Part shown: positions 7,976-14,125 of the stretch, in pieces | Position numbering within the stretch: the stretch's first letter is position 1 | Layout: each line of letters opens with the position of its first letter | Source of the DNA: Zoogloeaceae bacterium | GTDB taxonomy: Bacteria; Pseudomonadota; Gammaproteobacteria; Burkholderiales; Rhodocyclaceae | Assembly: GCA_031273145.1 (NCBI GenBank) | Contig: JAISSL010000028.1 | Location: forward strand, 1 to 14,125 | Length of the DNA stretch: 14,125 nt | Direction of reading: 5' to 3' | Translations under genes and position numbers: made by a program | Notes under the pieces: model-generated | Database searches by the model: none | Told to the model about the DNA's origin: nothing | The model's input: the letters and a program-made list of their open reading frames with translations, nothing else

Positions 7976-8800
7976 ATGGCTTCCACCTCTGAAATACATC
8001 TCGTCACCGAACCCGCGCCTTCGCTTCCGGCACTGGAAAAGAATCGCGGGCGATCTCTCGTGAACCTCGTCGGCTGGGGACTGTTTTTGACGATCCTCGC
8101 CTGGTCGTGGCAGGGGGCGGAAATCCGCCCGATGGCGCTCATTACGGACGCCAACAACATGGCGAGTTTCGCCGGGGATTTTTTCCCGCCGGATTTCACC
8201 GACTGGCGCACCTATCTGGAAGAAATGGTCGTCACGGTGCAGATTGCCCTGTGGGGAACCGTCCTCGCCGTGGTTTTTGCCGTGCCGCTCGGCATTTTGA
8301 GTTCCGAGAACATCGTGCCGTGGTGGGTCTATCAGCCGGTGCGCCGCATGATGGATGCCGCCCGCTCCATCAACGAAATGGTGTTCGCCATGCTGTTTGT
8401 CGTGGCGGTGGGCTTAGGCCCCTTTGCCGGGGTGCTTGCCCTGTTTGTCCATACCACGGGCGTGCTTGCCAAACTGTTTTCCGAAGCGGTGGAAGCGATT
8501 GACCCGCAGCCGGTCGAAGGCATCCGCGCCACCGGGGCGCACGCCATTGAAGAAGTGGTTTTCGGCGTCATCCCGCAGGTGCTGCCGCTCTGGATTTCCT
8601 ATTCGCTCTACCGCTTTGAATCGAACATCCGCTCCGCTACCGTGGTCGGCATGGTCGGGGCAGGCGGCATCGGCGTGCTGCTGTGGGAACTCATCCGGGG
8701 CTTTTATTTTGCCCGTACCTGCGCGGTCATGCTCATCATCATTGCCGTCGTCGTGGTCTTCGACCTGCTCTCCCAACACATCCGCAAGCGTTTTGTATAA
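7976..8800 (+). CDS. phnE: phosphonate ABC transporter, permease
   Basis: The 274-residue protein has membrane segments at about 28-45, 88-108, 136-160, 198-213, 222-240 and 248-264. The EAA loop typical of binding-protein-dependent permeases lies in [20 protein letters not shown] and on to VIPQVLP (169-204), the surface that docks on the ATPase. [21 protein letters not shown] (213-233) is characteristic of PhnE. It would form the inner-membrane channel for phosphonates delivered by PhnD. AAGGA lies ten bases before the ATG. The 114-base gap from phnD contains a hairpin, and phnM follows after 25 bases. The ATPase PhnC needed for function is not encoded nearby. Confidence 0.93.
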   Translation: MASTSEIHLVTEPAPSLPALEKNRGRSLVNLVGWGLFLTILAWSWQGAEIRPMALITDANNMASFAGDFFPPDFTDWRTYLEEMVVTVQIALWGTVLAVVFAVPLGILSSENIVPWWVYQPVRRMMDAARSINEMVFAMLFVVAVGLGPFAGVLALFVHTTGVLAKLFSEAVEAIDPQPVEGIRATGAHAIEEVVFGVIPQVLPLWISYSLYRFESNIRSATVVGMVGAGGIGVLLWELIRGFYFARTCAVMLIIIAVVVVFDLLSQHIRKRFV

Positions 8801-8825
8801 CCCAACCCATCACAAGGAATTCACC

Positions 8826-9956
8826 ATGAACACCCTTTGCCTCACCAACGGACAGGTTTTGACGCCGCAAGGCGAAACCGACAGCCTCCTTTTTTGCGAC
8901 GGCTTGATTGCGGACGAAACCTCGTCCGCGCCGGACTGCGAATACGACCTTGAAGGCGATTTTCTCATCCCCGGCCTGATTGAACTGCACACCGACAATC
9001 TGGAAAAACATTTCGTCCCTCGCGCCGGAGTGAACTGGCCTGCCGGACTTTCTTCCATTGCGGCGCATGACGTGCATATGGTCGGTTCCGGCGTGACCAC
9101 GGTATTCGATGCCATTACCGTCGGCGAACCCCTGAACCGGAGAAGTCGCAACGAAATTTTCGCCGCCAGTCTGGATGCCATTGCGGACGCGGAAGCGCAC
9201 AATCTGCTGCGGGCGGATCATTTTCTGCATCTGCGTTGCGAACTGGCGGGCGACAATCTCGTGGAACTGATTTCTCCCTATCTGGCGCGCGAAAGATTGC
9301 GCCTGCTTTCGATCATGGATCACACCCCCGGCCAGCGGCAATGGCGCGATCTGGACAAATACAAAACCTATCACAGCCTGCACGGAACGTCCGAAGAGGA
9401 TTTTGCGGAACGCCTGCACATCCTGCGGGAAAAGCAGACGGAAAACGCGCACCGGAATCTGACCGCCATTGTGGACATCTGCCGCGAACGTGCCCTGCCG
9501 ATGGCGAGCCACGACGATACGACCCCGGAACATGTGCAGGAAAACGTCGGTCATGGCGTGACCCTCTCGGAATTCCCGACCACGCTGGAAGCCGCGCAGG
9601 AAGCGCGTCGGCAGGGGCTTTCCATCATCATGGGCGCGCCCAACATCGTGCGCGGCGGTTCCCATTCCGGCAACGTCTCGGCGCAGGAACTGGCGCAGCA
9701 GGGCTTGCTGGACATCCTTTCTTCCGACTACATGCCCGCCAGCCTGCTGCACGCGGCCTTTATGCTCCCCGAAGTGACGGGCATCTCCCTCACCAAGGCA
9801 CTGGAAACCGTGACGATCAATCCGGCGAAAGCAGTGGGGCTGGATGATCGCGGCATGCTGGAAACAGGCAAACGGGCGGATGCCGTGCAGGTCAGGCTGG
9901 TGGACGGCATCCCCGTCGTCCGCGCCGTCTGGCGGGCAGGGCAACGGGTTTTGTGA
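8826..9956 (+). CDS. phnM: alpha-D-ribose 1-methylphosphonate 5-triphosphate diphosphatase (PhnM)
   Basis: PhnM releases pyrophosphate from ribose-1-phosphonate 5-triphosphate to give the 5-phosphate that the C-P lyase then cleaves. It belongs to the amidohydrolase superfamily. The 376-residue product has LIPGLIELHTDNLEKHFVPR with the metal-binding HTDNLEKH (55-62), ASHDDTTPEHV with His229-Asp230, MGAPNIVRGGSHSGNV, and LSSDYMPASLLHAAF with Asp301. All match E. coli PhnM. AAGGA precedes the ATG at a good spacing, 25 bases after phnE. PhnG-L must be encoded elsewhere if the pathway works, because none is in the window. An overlapping alternative frame running in from phnE is not coding. Confidence 0.95.
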   Translation: MNTLCLTNGQVLTPQGETDSLLFCDGLIADETSSAPDCEYDLEGDFLIPGLIELHTDNLEKHFVPRAGVNWPAGLSSIAAHDVHMVGSGVTTVFDAITVGEPLNRRSRNEIFAASLDAIADAEAHNLLRADHFLHLRCELAGDNLVELISPYLARERLRLLSIMDHTPGQRQWRDLDKYKTYHSLHGTSEEDFAERLHILREKQTENAHRNLTAIVDICRERALPMASHDDTTPEHVQENVGHGVTLSEFPTTLEAAQEARRQGLSIIMGAPNIVRGGSHSGNVSAQELAQQGLLDILSSDYMPASLLHAAFMLPEVTGISLTKALETVTINPAKAVGLDDRGMLETGKRADAVQVRLVDGIPVVRAVWRAGQRVL

Positions 9957-10084
9957 TTGGGCAGGAACGCATGACATCCCTGATGGGACTTTCGATTGCA
10001 GACGACAAAAAGGGTGGCGCACAGTGACGGGGAGGCGTAAACTGCGAAATGGAAACGCTCTGGGCACGGTCGTCACTCTGAAAT

Positions 10085-10143
10085 CCCCCCGCCTTGTCAT
10101 TCCCGCGAAGGCGGGAATCCAGTGTCAGATAAAAGGCGCGGGG
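10085..10143. repeat. dRS3-like palindrome downstream of phnM
   Basis: GTCATTCCCGCG... at 10096-10122 is identical over 27 bases to the copy at 5091-5117 and holds the core ATTCCC-N8-GGGAAT (10099-10118). It lies inside a wider inverted repeat, CCCCCCGCCTT (10085-10095) and AAGGCGCGGGG (10133-10143). In RNA it would form a long hairpin able to end or protect the phn transcript. It marks the point where the phosphonate cluster is interrupted. Confidence 0.8.
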
Positions 10144-10204
10144 AAAGAGGAAACGAGCGCAAAAATTGTACATGCCTGAACCGAAAACGCGCTAATCCAA
10201 AACG

Positions 10205-10819
10205 ATGGAAGAAAAAACCATATCCTCTCCGCAGCCTTCCGAACCGCACTCTGCCGGGATACCGCTTTCCGAAATGGCTGATCCAGTCATCTCCACGCCA
10301 GTAGCGGGCGCAGATGTGGATTCTGTCGTTATCCACAAAACCGCCAGACTGCTGGACTACCTTGGTTTCGGAACTTCCCGACGGATGAAGCGGCTGAATT
10401 TTTGGATTGCATGTATCCTTTGGACATCGGTTATCACGCCTTTTTCCTTTGTCGCCATGCTACTCTTTTTCTTCTTCGGTACAGAGGGGGTAGTGCTATT
10501 TATCGGTATCGGTTTGTCTGTGCTTCAGTGCTTCATTTCATGGGCTATCTGTGTCAGGCTTTGCATCTTGCGCTGCCGCGATGTTGGCTGGCCGACCTGG
10601 TTGGTCTGGTTTTCCGCAGTCCTTCCAATTCCGGTGCTACTGGCTGCTTCTGCATATATTTTTGCTTCTGCATATATTTTTATTGTTGATTTCCCTGTTG
10701 GTTACACACTATTTAACAGCTCTGGAGCTGATGCTGTGAGTATGTTCGTATTTCCTTTCCTGGCGGTATGTGGCATTTTTCTTCTGTGCCTGTCCTTTTG
10801 GCCAAGCAAAACTGAATGA
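10205..10819 (+). CDS. DUF805-like membrane protein, probably inserted
   Basis: The 204-residue protein has a polar N-terminus of about 60 residues and four hydrophobic segments (about 66-91, 96-118, 131-160, 178-199). RMKRLNFWIACILW (60-73) and RCRDVGWPTWLVWFSAVLP (123-141) resemble the two DUF805 landmarks, the entry arginine with an aromatic pair and the R-x-x-D-x-G-W-x-x-W loop. DUF805 proteins are inner-membrane proteins of unknown function. An exact 18-base tandem duplication (10646-10663, 10664-10681) repeats ASAYIF at 148-153 and 154-159 inside the third helix. The gene is more T-rich than its neighbours, has no clear ribosome site, and overlaps the next start by four bases (ATGA). 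A later start at Met24 is possible. Confidence 0.62.
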   Translation: MEEKTISSPQPSEPHSAGIPLSEMADPVISTPVAGADVDSVVIHKTARLLDYLGFGTSRRMKRLNFWIACILWTSVITPFSFVAMLLFFFFGTEGVVLFIGIGLSVLQCFISWAICVRLCILRCRDVGWPTWLVWFSAVLPIPVLLAASAYIFASAYIFIVDFPVGYTLFNSSGADAVSMFVFPFLAVCGIFLLCLSFWPSKTE

Positions 10820-11580
10820 ACGCGCGTTATGCCATTTATTACGTCCCGGAACCGGACACGGCGCTTGCGGCGTTAGGGTCGGCGCTGCTGGGGCGGGAGA
10901 GCGAAACGGGCAAGGCTATCCCACAGCCGGATTTTCCCGGTTTAGCAAAAAAAAACCTTCACGCCATGACGGTGGATGCGCGACGTTATGGGCTTCATGC
11001 CACGCTGAAAGCGCCGTTTTTTCTGAAACCGGGCATGACGGAGCGCGAACTGCTGCGGTTTGCCAACGAATTCGTTATAAGCAGACAACCTATCGCGCTG
11101 CCCAAATTGATACTCAAGCGGATCGGCTCTTTTTTCGCGCTGACGCCCTCCGGGGAAACGCCGGAAGAGCAAGACGCCCTCCAACGTCTCAATGCCCTTG
11201 CGGCGGATGCCGTCACTCTGTTCGACCCATTTCGAGCCGCGCCGGCGGCAAAGGAAATCGCGCGCCGGAATCCGCAGGAACTCACCGAACGGCAAAGGGC
11301 GCTGCTCGCCGAATGGGGCTACCCTTACGTCCATGAAGAATTCCGTTTCCACCTCACGCTGACCGACCAACTGCGCGACGCAGCAACCGCCCGCATTCTG
11401 GAAGAAGCCCTGCAAGCCACCCTTGCGAATGTCTGCACAGAGGGCGCGACTGTTTCAGGCATCTGCGTCTGCAAACAAACCCTGCCCGATCCCGCCCCGG
11501 AACCTACTCCGCATTCCAGCAACCACGACGACGCATTCATGCTCCTGCAAAGAATCCCCTTTCAAATCGCGCCCCGATAA
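10816..11580 (+). CDS. DUF1045 protein, 2H-phosphoesterase-like, phosphonate-associated
   Basis: The 254-residue protein has two HxT motifs in matching contexts, YGLHATLKAPF (His61, Thr63) and FRFHLTLTDQL (His179, Thr181). These are the paired catalytic motifs of the 2H phosphoesterase superfamily, which acts on cyclic or 2',3'-type phosphodiesters. The N-terminus RYAIYYVPEPDTALAALGSALLGR and the PDFPGL segment fit DUF1045, a family repeatedly found beside C-P lyase genes. C-P lyase yields ribosyl 1,2-cyclic phosphate, normally opened by PhnP; this protein could take that role, but that is inference. Location next to phnDEM supports a phosphonate link. Its start overlaps the stop of the inserted DUF805-like gene, so it may depend on that gene's translation. 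A run of nine A (10947-10955) lies in its coding sequence. Confidence 0.82.
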   Translation: MNARYAIYYVPEPDTALAALGSALLGRESETGKAIPQPDFPGLAKKNLHAMTVDARRYGLHATLKAPFFLKPGMTERELLRFANEFVISRQPIALPKLILKRIGSFFALTPSGETPEEQDALQRLNALAADAVTLFDPFRAAPAAKEIARRNPQELTERQRALLAEWGYPYVHEEFRFHLTLTDQLRDAATARILEEALQATLANVCTEGATVSGICVCKQTLPDPAPEPTPHSSNHDDAFMLLQRIPFQIAPR

Positions 11581-11625
11581 TAACGGATACAATGCGCCTT
11601 TCCTGTTTCTGCCTTTTTTTCGCTT

Positions 11626-13095
11626 ATGACTGACGTTGCTCTGGATAGTTTTTCTGAAGCCGAACGCTGCCTTCTTGCGCCCTATGGGCTTTCCATGCGC
11701 GACCTGGAATCCACCCTCGCGGGCATCATGGCGCGGGGCGCGGACGACGCGGATTTGTATTGCCAGTATTCCCGCGCCGAATCGTGGAGTCTGGATGAGG
11801 GCATCGTCAAGGCCGGGAGTTTTGGCATTGACCAGGGGTTTGGGGCGCGAGCCGTGACCGGCGAAAAGACGGCCTACGCCTATTCGGACGACATCGGGCA
11901 GGCGGCGCTGGAAGCCGTTGCCGCCCATGTCCGCGCCATTACGTCCGCCGGCCAGGAGGGCAGTTTTCCGGTTTGTTTGCAGGCACAACCTTCGCCCGCC
12001 CGCCTTTATGCCACTGCCGATCCCATTGCCTTACTGCCCGCCGCAGAAAAAGTGCGCCTTCTGGAACGGCTGGAAGCCTTTGCCCGCGCGGAAGATTCGC
12101 GCGTCGTGCAGGTCATGGCTTCCCTTGCCGGGGAATGGGAAACGGTCTTGATGGCGTGCGCCGATGGACATCTGGCGGCGGATATTCGTCCGCTCGCGCG
12201 CGTCTCCATCGCGGTCATCGTGGAGGCGAACGGGCAACGGGAACAGGGTTCTGCGGGCGGGGGCGGACGCTTCGGGTACGATTACTTCGACGATGACCGC
12301 CTGCGCGAATATGCCCGGCAGGCGGTGCGACAGGCTACCCTCAATCTGGAAGCGCGTCCCGCGCCCGCAGGAAAAATGACCGTCGTGCTGGGACCGGGAT
12401 GGCCGGGCATTCTGCTGCATGAGGCGGTAGGTCACGGGCTGGAAGGCGATTTCAACCGCAAGGGGAGTTCCGCCTTTTCCGGGCGTCTTGGCGAACGGGT
12501 CGCCGCATCCGGCGTGACGGTCGTGGATAATGGTCGTCTGCCCGATCGGCGCGGCTCATTGACGGTTGACGACGAAGGCACGCCGACCCATGAAACAGTA
12601 TTGATTGAAAACGGCATTCTGAAAGGCTATTTGCAGGATCGCCTGAATGCCCGCCTGATGGGGACGCAAAGCACCGGCAACGGACGGCGGGAATCCTTTG
12701 CCGCGCCGCCCTTGCCGCGCATGACGAATACCTACATGCTGGCGGGACAGCGCGCGCCGGAAGAAATTTTACGCTCGGTGGAAAAGGGAATTTATGCCGT
12801 CAATTTCGGCGGCGGCCAGGTGGATATTACAAGCGGCAAATTTGTCTTTTCGATGAGCGAAGCCTATCTTATCGAACAGGGTCGCCCAACCGCGCCAATC
12901 AAGGGCGCAACCCTGATCGGCAACGGCCCGGACATCCTGATGCGGGTTGCCATGATCGGAAATGACCTTGCCCTTGATCCCGGCGTGGGTTCATGCGGCA
13001 AGGAAGGGCAGAACGTGCCGGTCGGAGTCGGCTTGCCCACCCTGCGGCTGGATGGCATTACCGTTGGTGGCACACAAAATGCTACAATGGCATAA
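11626..13095 (+). CDS. tldD: zinc metalloprotease TldD
   Basis: TldD pairs with TldE (PmbA) to form a zinc protease that degrades unfolded peptides, matures microcins, and is linked to CcdA turnover. The 489-residue product has the metal site LLHEAVGHGLEGDFNRKG, with His265, Glu266 and His269, and the third ligand cysteine near the end, GSCGKEGQNVPVGVG (Cys457). Also typical are DEGTPTHETVLIENG, RRESFAAPPLPRMTNTYM and NFGGGQVDITSGKFVFS. Length is close to the 481 of E. coli TldD. No Shine-Dalgarno sequence precedes the ATG, and a TACAAT (11588-11593) upstream could be a -10 with no good -35. No pmbA gene is in the window. Its stop TAA overlaps an ATG of the downstream gene. Confidence 0.95.
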   Translation: MTDVALDSFSEAERCLLAPYGLSMRDLESTLAGIMARGADDADLYCQYSRAESWSLDEGIVKAGSFGIDQGFGARAVTGEKTAYAYSDDIGQAALEAVAAHVRAITSAGQEGSFPVCLQAQPSPARLYATADPIALLPAAEKVRLLERLEAFARAEDSRVVQVMASLAGEWETVLMACADGHLAADIRPLARVSIAVIVEANGQREQGSAGGGGRFGYDYFDDDRLREYARQAVRQATLNLEARPAPAGKMTVVLGPGWPGILLHEAVGHGLEGDFNRKGSSAFSGRLGERVAASGVTVVDNGRLPDRRGSLTVDDEGTPTHETVLIENGILKGYLQDRLNARLMGTQSTGNGRRESFAAPPLPRMTNTYMLAGQRAPEEILRSVEKGIYAVNFGGGQVDITSGKFVFSMSEAYLIEQGRPTAPIKGATLIGNGPDILMRVAMIGNDLALDPGVGSCGKEGQNVPVGVGLPTLRLDGITVGGTQNATMA

Positions 13096-13130
13096 TGGCA
13101 ATGGTTGCCGAAACCGAACGGAGGATTATC

Positions 13131-13568
13131 GTGTTATCAAAATGGTATCGTTGGTGGGATGATTTCTGGTACGAGCTGAACGCTGAGTTCAAGCGGCTCG
13201 TTGCGCTTTTCATGCGCCCGATGACCTGGCTTGTCATCGGGGGGCTGGCGGCTTTGCTGGCGGCGCTTTATTACGGGATGATCCTCGCGCTTCGCTACGA
13301 CACCCTCATGCACCTGTTGGGTGTAACCACGCTTAAATGCCGGGTGCTGAAGAACTGGCAATACCTGATGCTCATCTATGCAATCCTTGCTTCCGCTGTG
13401 GCGCTGATGTATCTGCTGGGCAATTTTGTTACCTGGGCGCGCGCGCGGGAAAATGCCCGCCAGTACCCGCAGGAATCCAGAAGTCTTGCCTGGAAAACCT
13501 TTATCAGCGTCATCGGGTTGGCGTGCGTCGGCGGCCTGGTGATTGGGATGCTGTTGATCTGGTGCTGA
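13131..13568 (+). CDS. small three-helix membrane protein of unknown function
   Basis: From a GTG at 13131 the product has 145 residues, with a tryptophan-rich amphipathic start (WYRWWDDFWYEL) and hydrophobic segments at about 31-54, 78-101 and 122-144. A charged loop RARENARQYPQESR separates the last two. I chose GTG because GGAGG (13120-13124) lies six bases upstream, an optimal site. An in-frame ATG at 13095 overlapping the tldD stop would add 12 residues but has only a weak ribosome site; translational coupling keeps it open. I recognise no family. Its position suggests co-transcription with tldD. Confidence 0.65.
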   Translation: MLSKWYRWWDDFWYELNAEFKRLVALFMRPMTWLVIGGLAALLAALYYGMILALRYDTLMHLLGVTTLKCRVLKNWQYLMLIYAILASAVALMYLLGNFVTWARARENARQYPQESRSLAWKTFISVIGLACVGGLVIGMLLIWC

Positions 13569-13573
13569 TTTCT

Positions 13574-13608
13574 TGCAGACGGCGAATTAAAAACCATTGC
13601 CGTCTGCA
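13574..13608. repeat. 10-base perfect inverted repeat
   Basis: TGCAGACGGC (13574-13583) and GCCGTCTGCA (13599-13608) are exact inverses around a 15-base AT-rich loop, six bases after the membrane-protein stop. Only TTTC follows, so termination would be weak. The right arm and six bases before it match 1293-1308 exactly. GCCGTCTG recalls the neisserial DNA uptake sequence, whose inverted pairs often serve as terminators, but the final bases differ. Confidence 0.5.
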
Positions 13609-13629
13609 TTTCATGCTGGCGCGAGAGGG

Positions 13630-13638
13630 TGCTATACT
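13630..13638 (+). promoter_or_regulatory. extended -10 promoter for the last gene
   Basis: TGCTATACT joins the extended TG element to TATACT, five of six -10 consensus matches. The -35 region (TTCATG, 13610-13615) is poor, as tolerated by extended -10 promoters. Transcription would begin near 13645, 31 bases before the ATG at 13676. Confidence 0.55.
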
Positions 13639-13675
13639 TTGGCATACCGCTTACCTCAGATGTTAGGAGAACTCC

Positions 13676-14083
13676 ATGTCTTTCACGAACAAAGTTGTTT
13701 ACGTCAAAGCATTTTTCAAACCACTTGGGAAAAGTGTAAAGGTCAAAAATAAAAATCTTTCTCGGGAGTGGAAAAAGGGGATTTTGGGCAGCGAAAATGA
13801 TGAAATGTTGTCAGATTGTGAAATTGATGGTGAGCGACTTTCTGAAGACGTAGCAACTGCAATTGCATCACTCAACCAAGAAGGCTACGAAGTAATTGCC
13901 GTTCTCCCGGTCATTTCTGGAAACTACTTCTACAAATATCAGTCTGCAGTAAAATATCAGACTGATAGACTTCCTTTCGTCCCAGATCGGTGGGAGACGA
14001 TTAGCGATAGCCCCAGCTATGGGTTTGGCTACGGATTCAGCTACACTGAGGGAGTCTCTATCATTGCAAAGAAACTTTCCTGA
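13676..14083 (+). CDS. AT-rich hypothetical protein, 135 residues
   Basis: The ATG follows AGGAG (13665-13669) at six bases and an extended -10 promoter, so the gene looks real and independently expressed. The product is soluble with no signal peptide: a basic N-terminus (KNKNLSREWKKG), an acidic DCEIDGERLSEDVATAI (48-64), then LNQEGYEVIAVLPVISG (66-82) and GFGYGFSYTEGVSIIAKKL near the end. The LNQEGYEVIAV stretch faintly resembles the GWELV core of DUF4177-type small proteins, but I would not assign it. Codon use is clearly more A/T-rich than upstream genes, which suggests horizontal transfer. A perfect 10-base inverted repeat (13937-13946, 13958-13967) lies in the coding sequence. Function unknown. 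Confidence 0.72.
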   Translation: MSFTNKVVYVKAFFKPLGKSVKVKNKNLSREWKKGILGSENDEMLSDCEIDGERLSEDVATAIASLNQEGYEVIAVLPVISGNYFYKYQSAVKYQTDRLPFVPDRWETISDSPSYGFGYGFSYTEGVSIIAKKLS

Positions 14084-14125
14084 CGTGTAGAAGTTCCAAC
14101 TTGCCCTGACCGTGGCGTTTGCTGC

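Noticed and set aside
8424..8825. An N-terminal extension of phnM reaching back into phnE
   Set aside because: It overlaps conserved PhnE in another frame; the ATG at 8826 has a good ribosome site and matches the usual PhnM start.
8739..10100. A 453-codon open frame on the minus strand opposite phnM
   Set aside because: It is the mirror of a GC-rich, well-conserved gene; its translation is low-complexity in His/Arg/Gln/Gly and matches no family.
13574..13608. A true neisserial DNA uptake sequence pair
   Set aside because: The end is GCCGTCTGCA, not GCCGTCTGAA, and other CCGTCTG sites in the window are few and mostly in coding DNA; density is far below that of uptake-sequence genomes.

Overview
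The window looks like a stretch of a betaproteobacterial chromosome of moderately high GC. The evidence is a HemY-type TPR protein, a large PilZ-like protein, MurA, TldD, an Escherichia-like PhnD/PhnE/PhnM set, and short palindromes with an ATTCCC-N8-GGGAAT core like the neisserial dRS3 repeat. I cannot name genus or family from the sequence alone. Most genes are ordinary and chromosomal. Accessory material shows up as repeat clusters (5032-5325, 10085-10143) and two more AT-rich genes (10205-10819 and 13676-14083).

Left part (1-4931): the end of hemY, then a possible 25-residue upstream ORF overlapping a small four-cysteine protein, a NYN-domain (PIN-like nuclease) protein, a YihY/BrkB membrane protein, and a convergent gene for a PilZ-like protein whose 3' end overlaps the BrkB gene by 17 bases. 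Next comes a repeat-rich intergenic region (4932-5309) holding a nested palindromic element. Its right end runs into the murA 3' end and supplies the last codons and the stop codon of murA.

Middle part (5310-11580): murA (minus strand) is divergent from a phosphonate cluster, phnD-phnE-phnM, followed by a DUF1045/2H-phosphoesterase gene of the kind found beside C-P lyase genes. Upstream of phnD lie three PhoB-like half-sites at an exact 11-base period, with a -10-like hexamer 10 bases further on. This is the layout of a Pho-regulon promoter. The transporter ATPase (phnC) and the C-P lyase core genes are not in the window. A dRS3-like palindrome and a DUF805-like membrane gene sit between phnM and the DUF1045 gene and look like a later insertion into the cluster.

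Right part (11626-14125): tldD (zinc metalloprotease), a small three-helix membrane protein probably translated from a GTG start, a 10-base perfect inverted repeat, and an AT-rich gene of unknown function with its own extended -10 promoter.

No tRNA, rRNA, CRISPR array or transposase gene was seen. The strongest candidates for something new are the PhoB-type promoter with its unusual leader ahead of phnDEM, the repeat-supplied end of MurA, and the nested palindromic element. None of these amounts to a clearly new multi-gene system.
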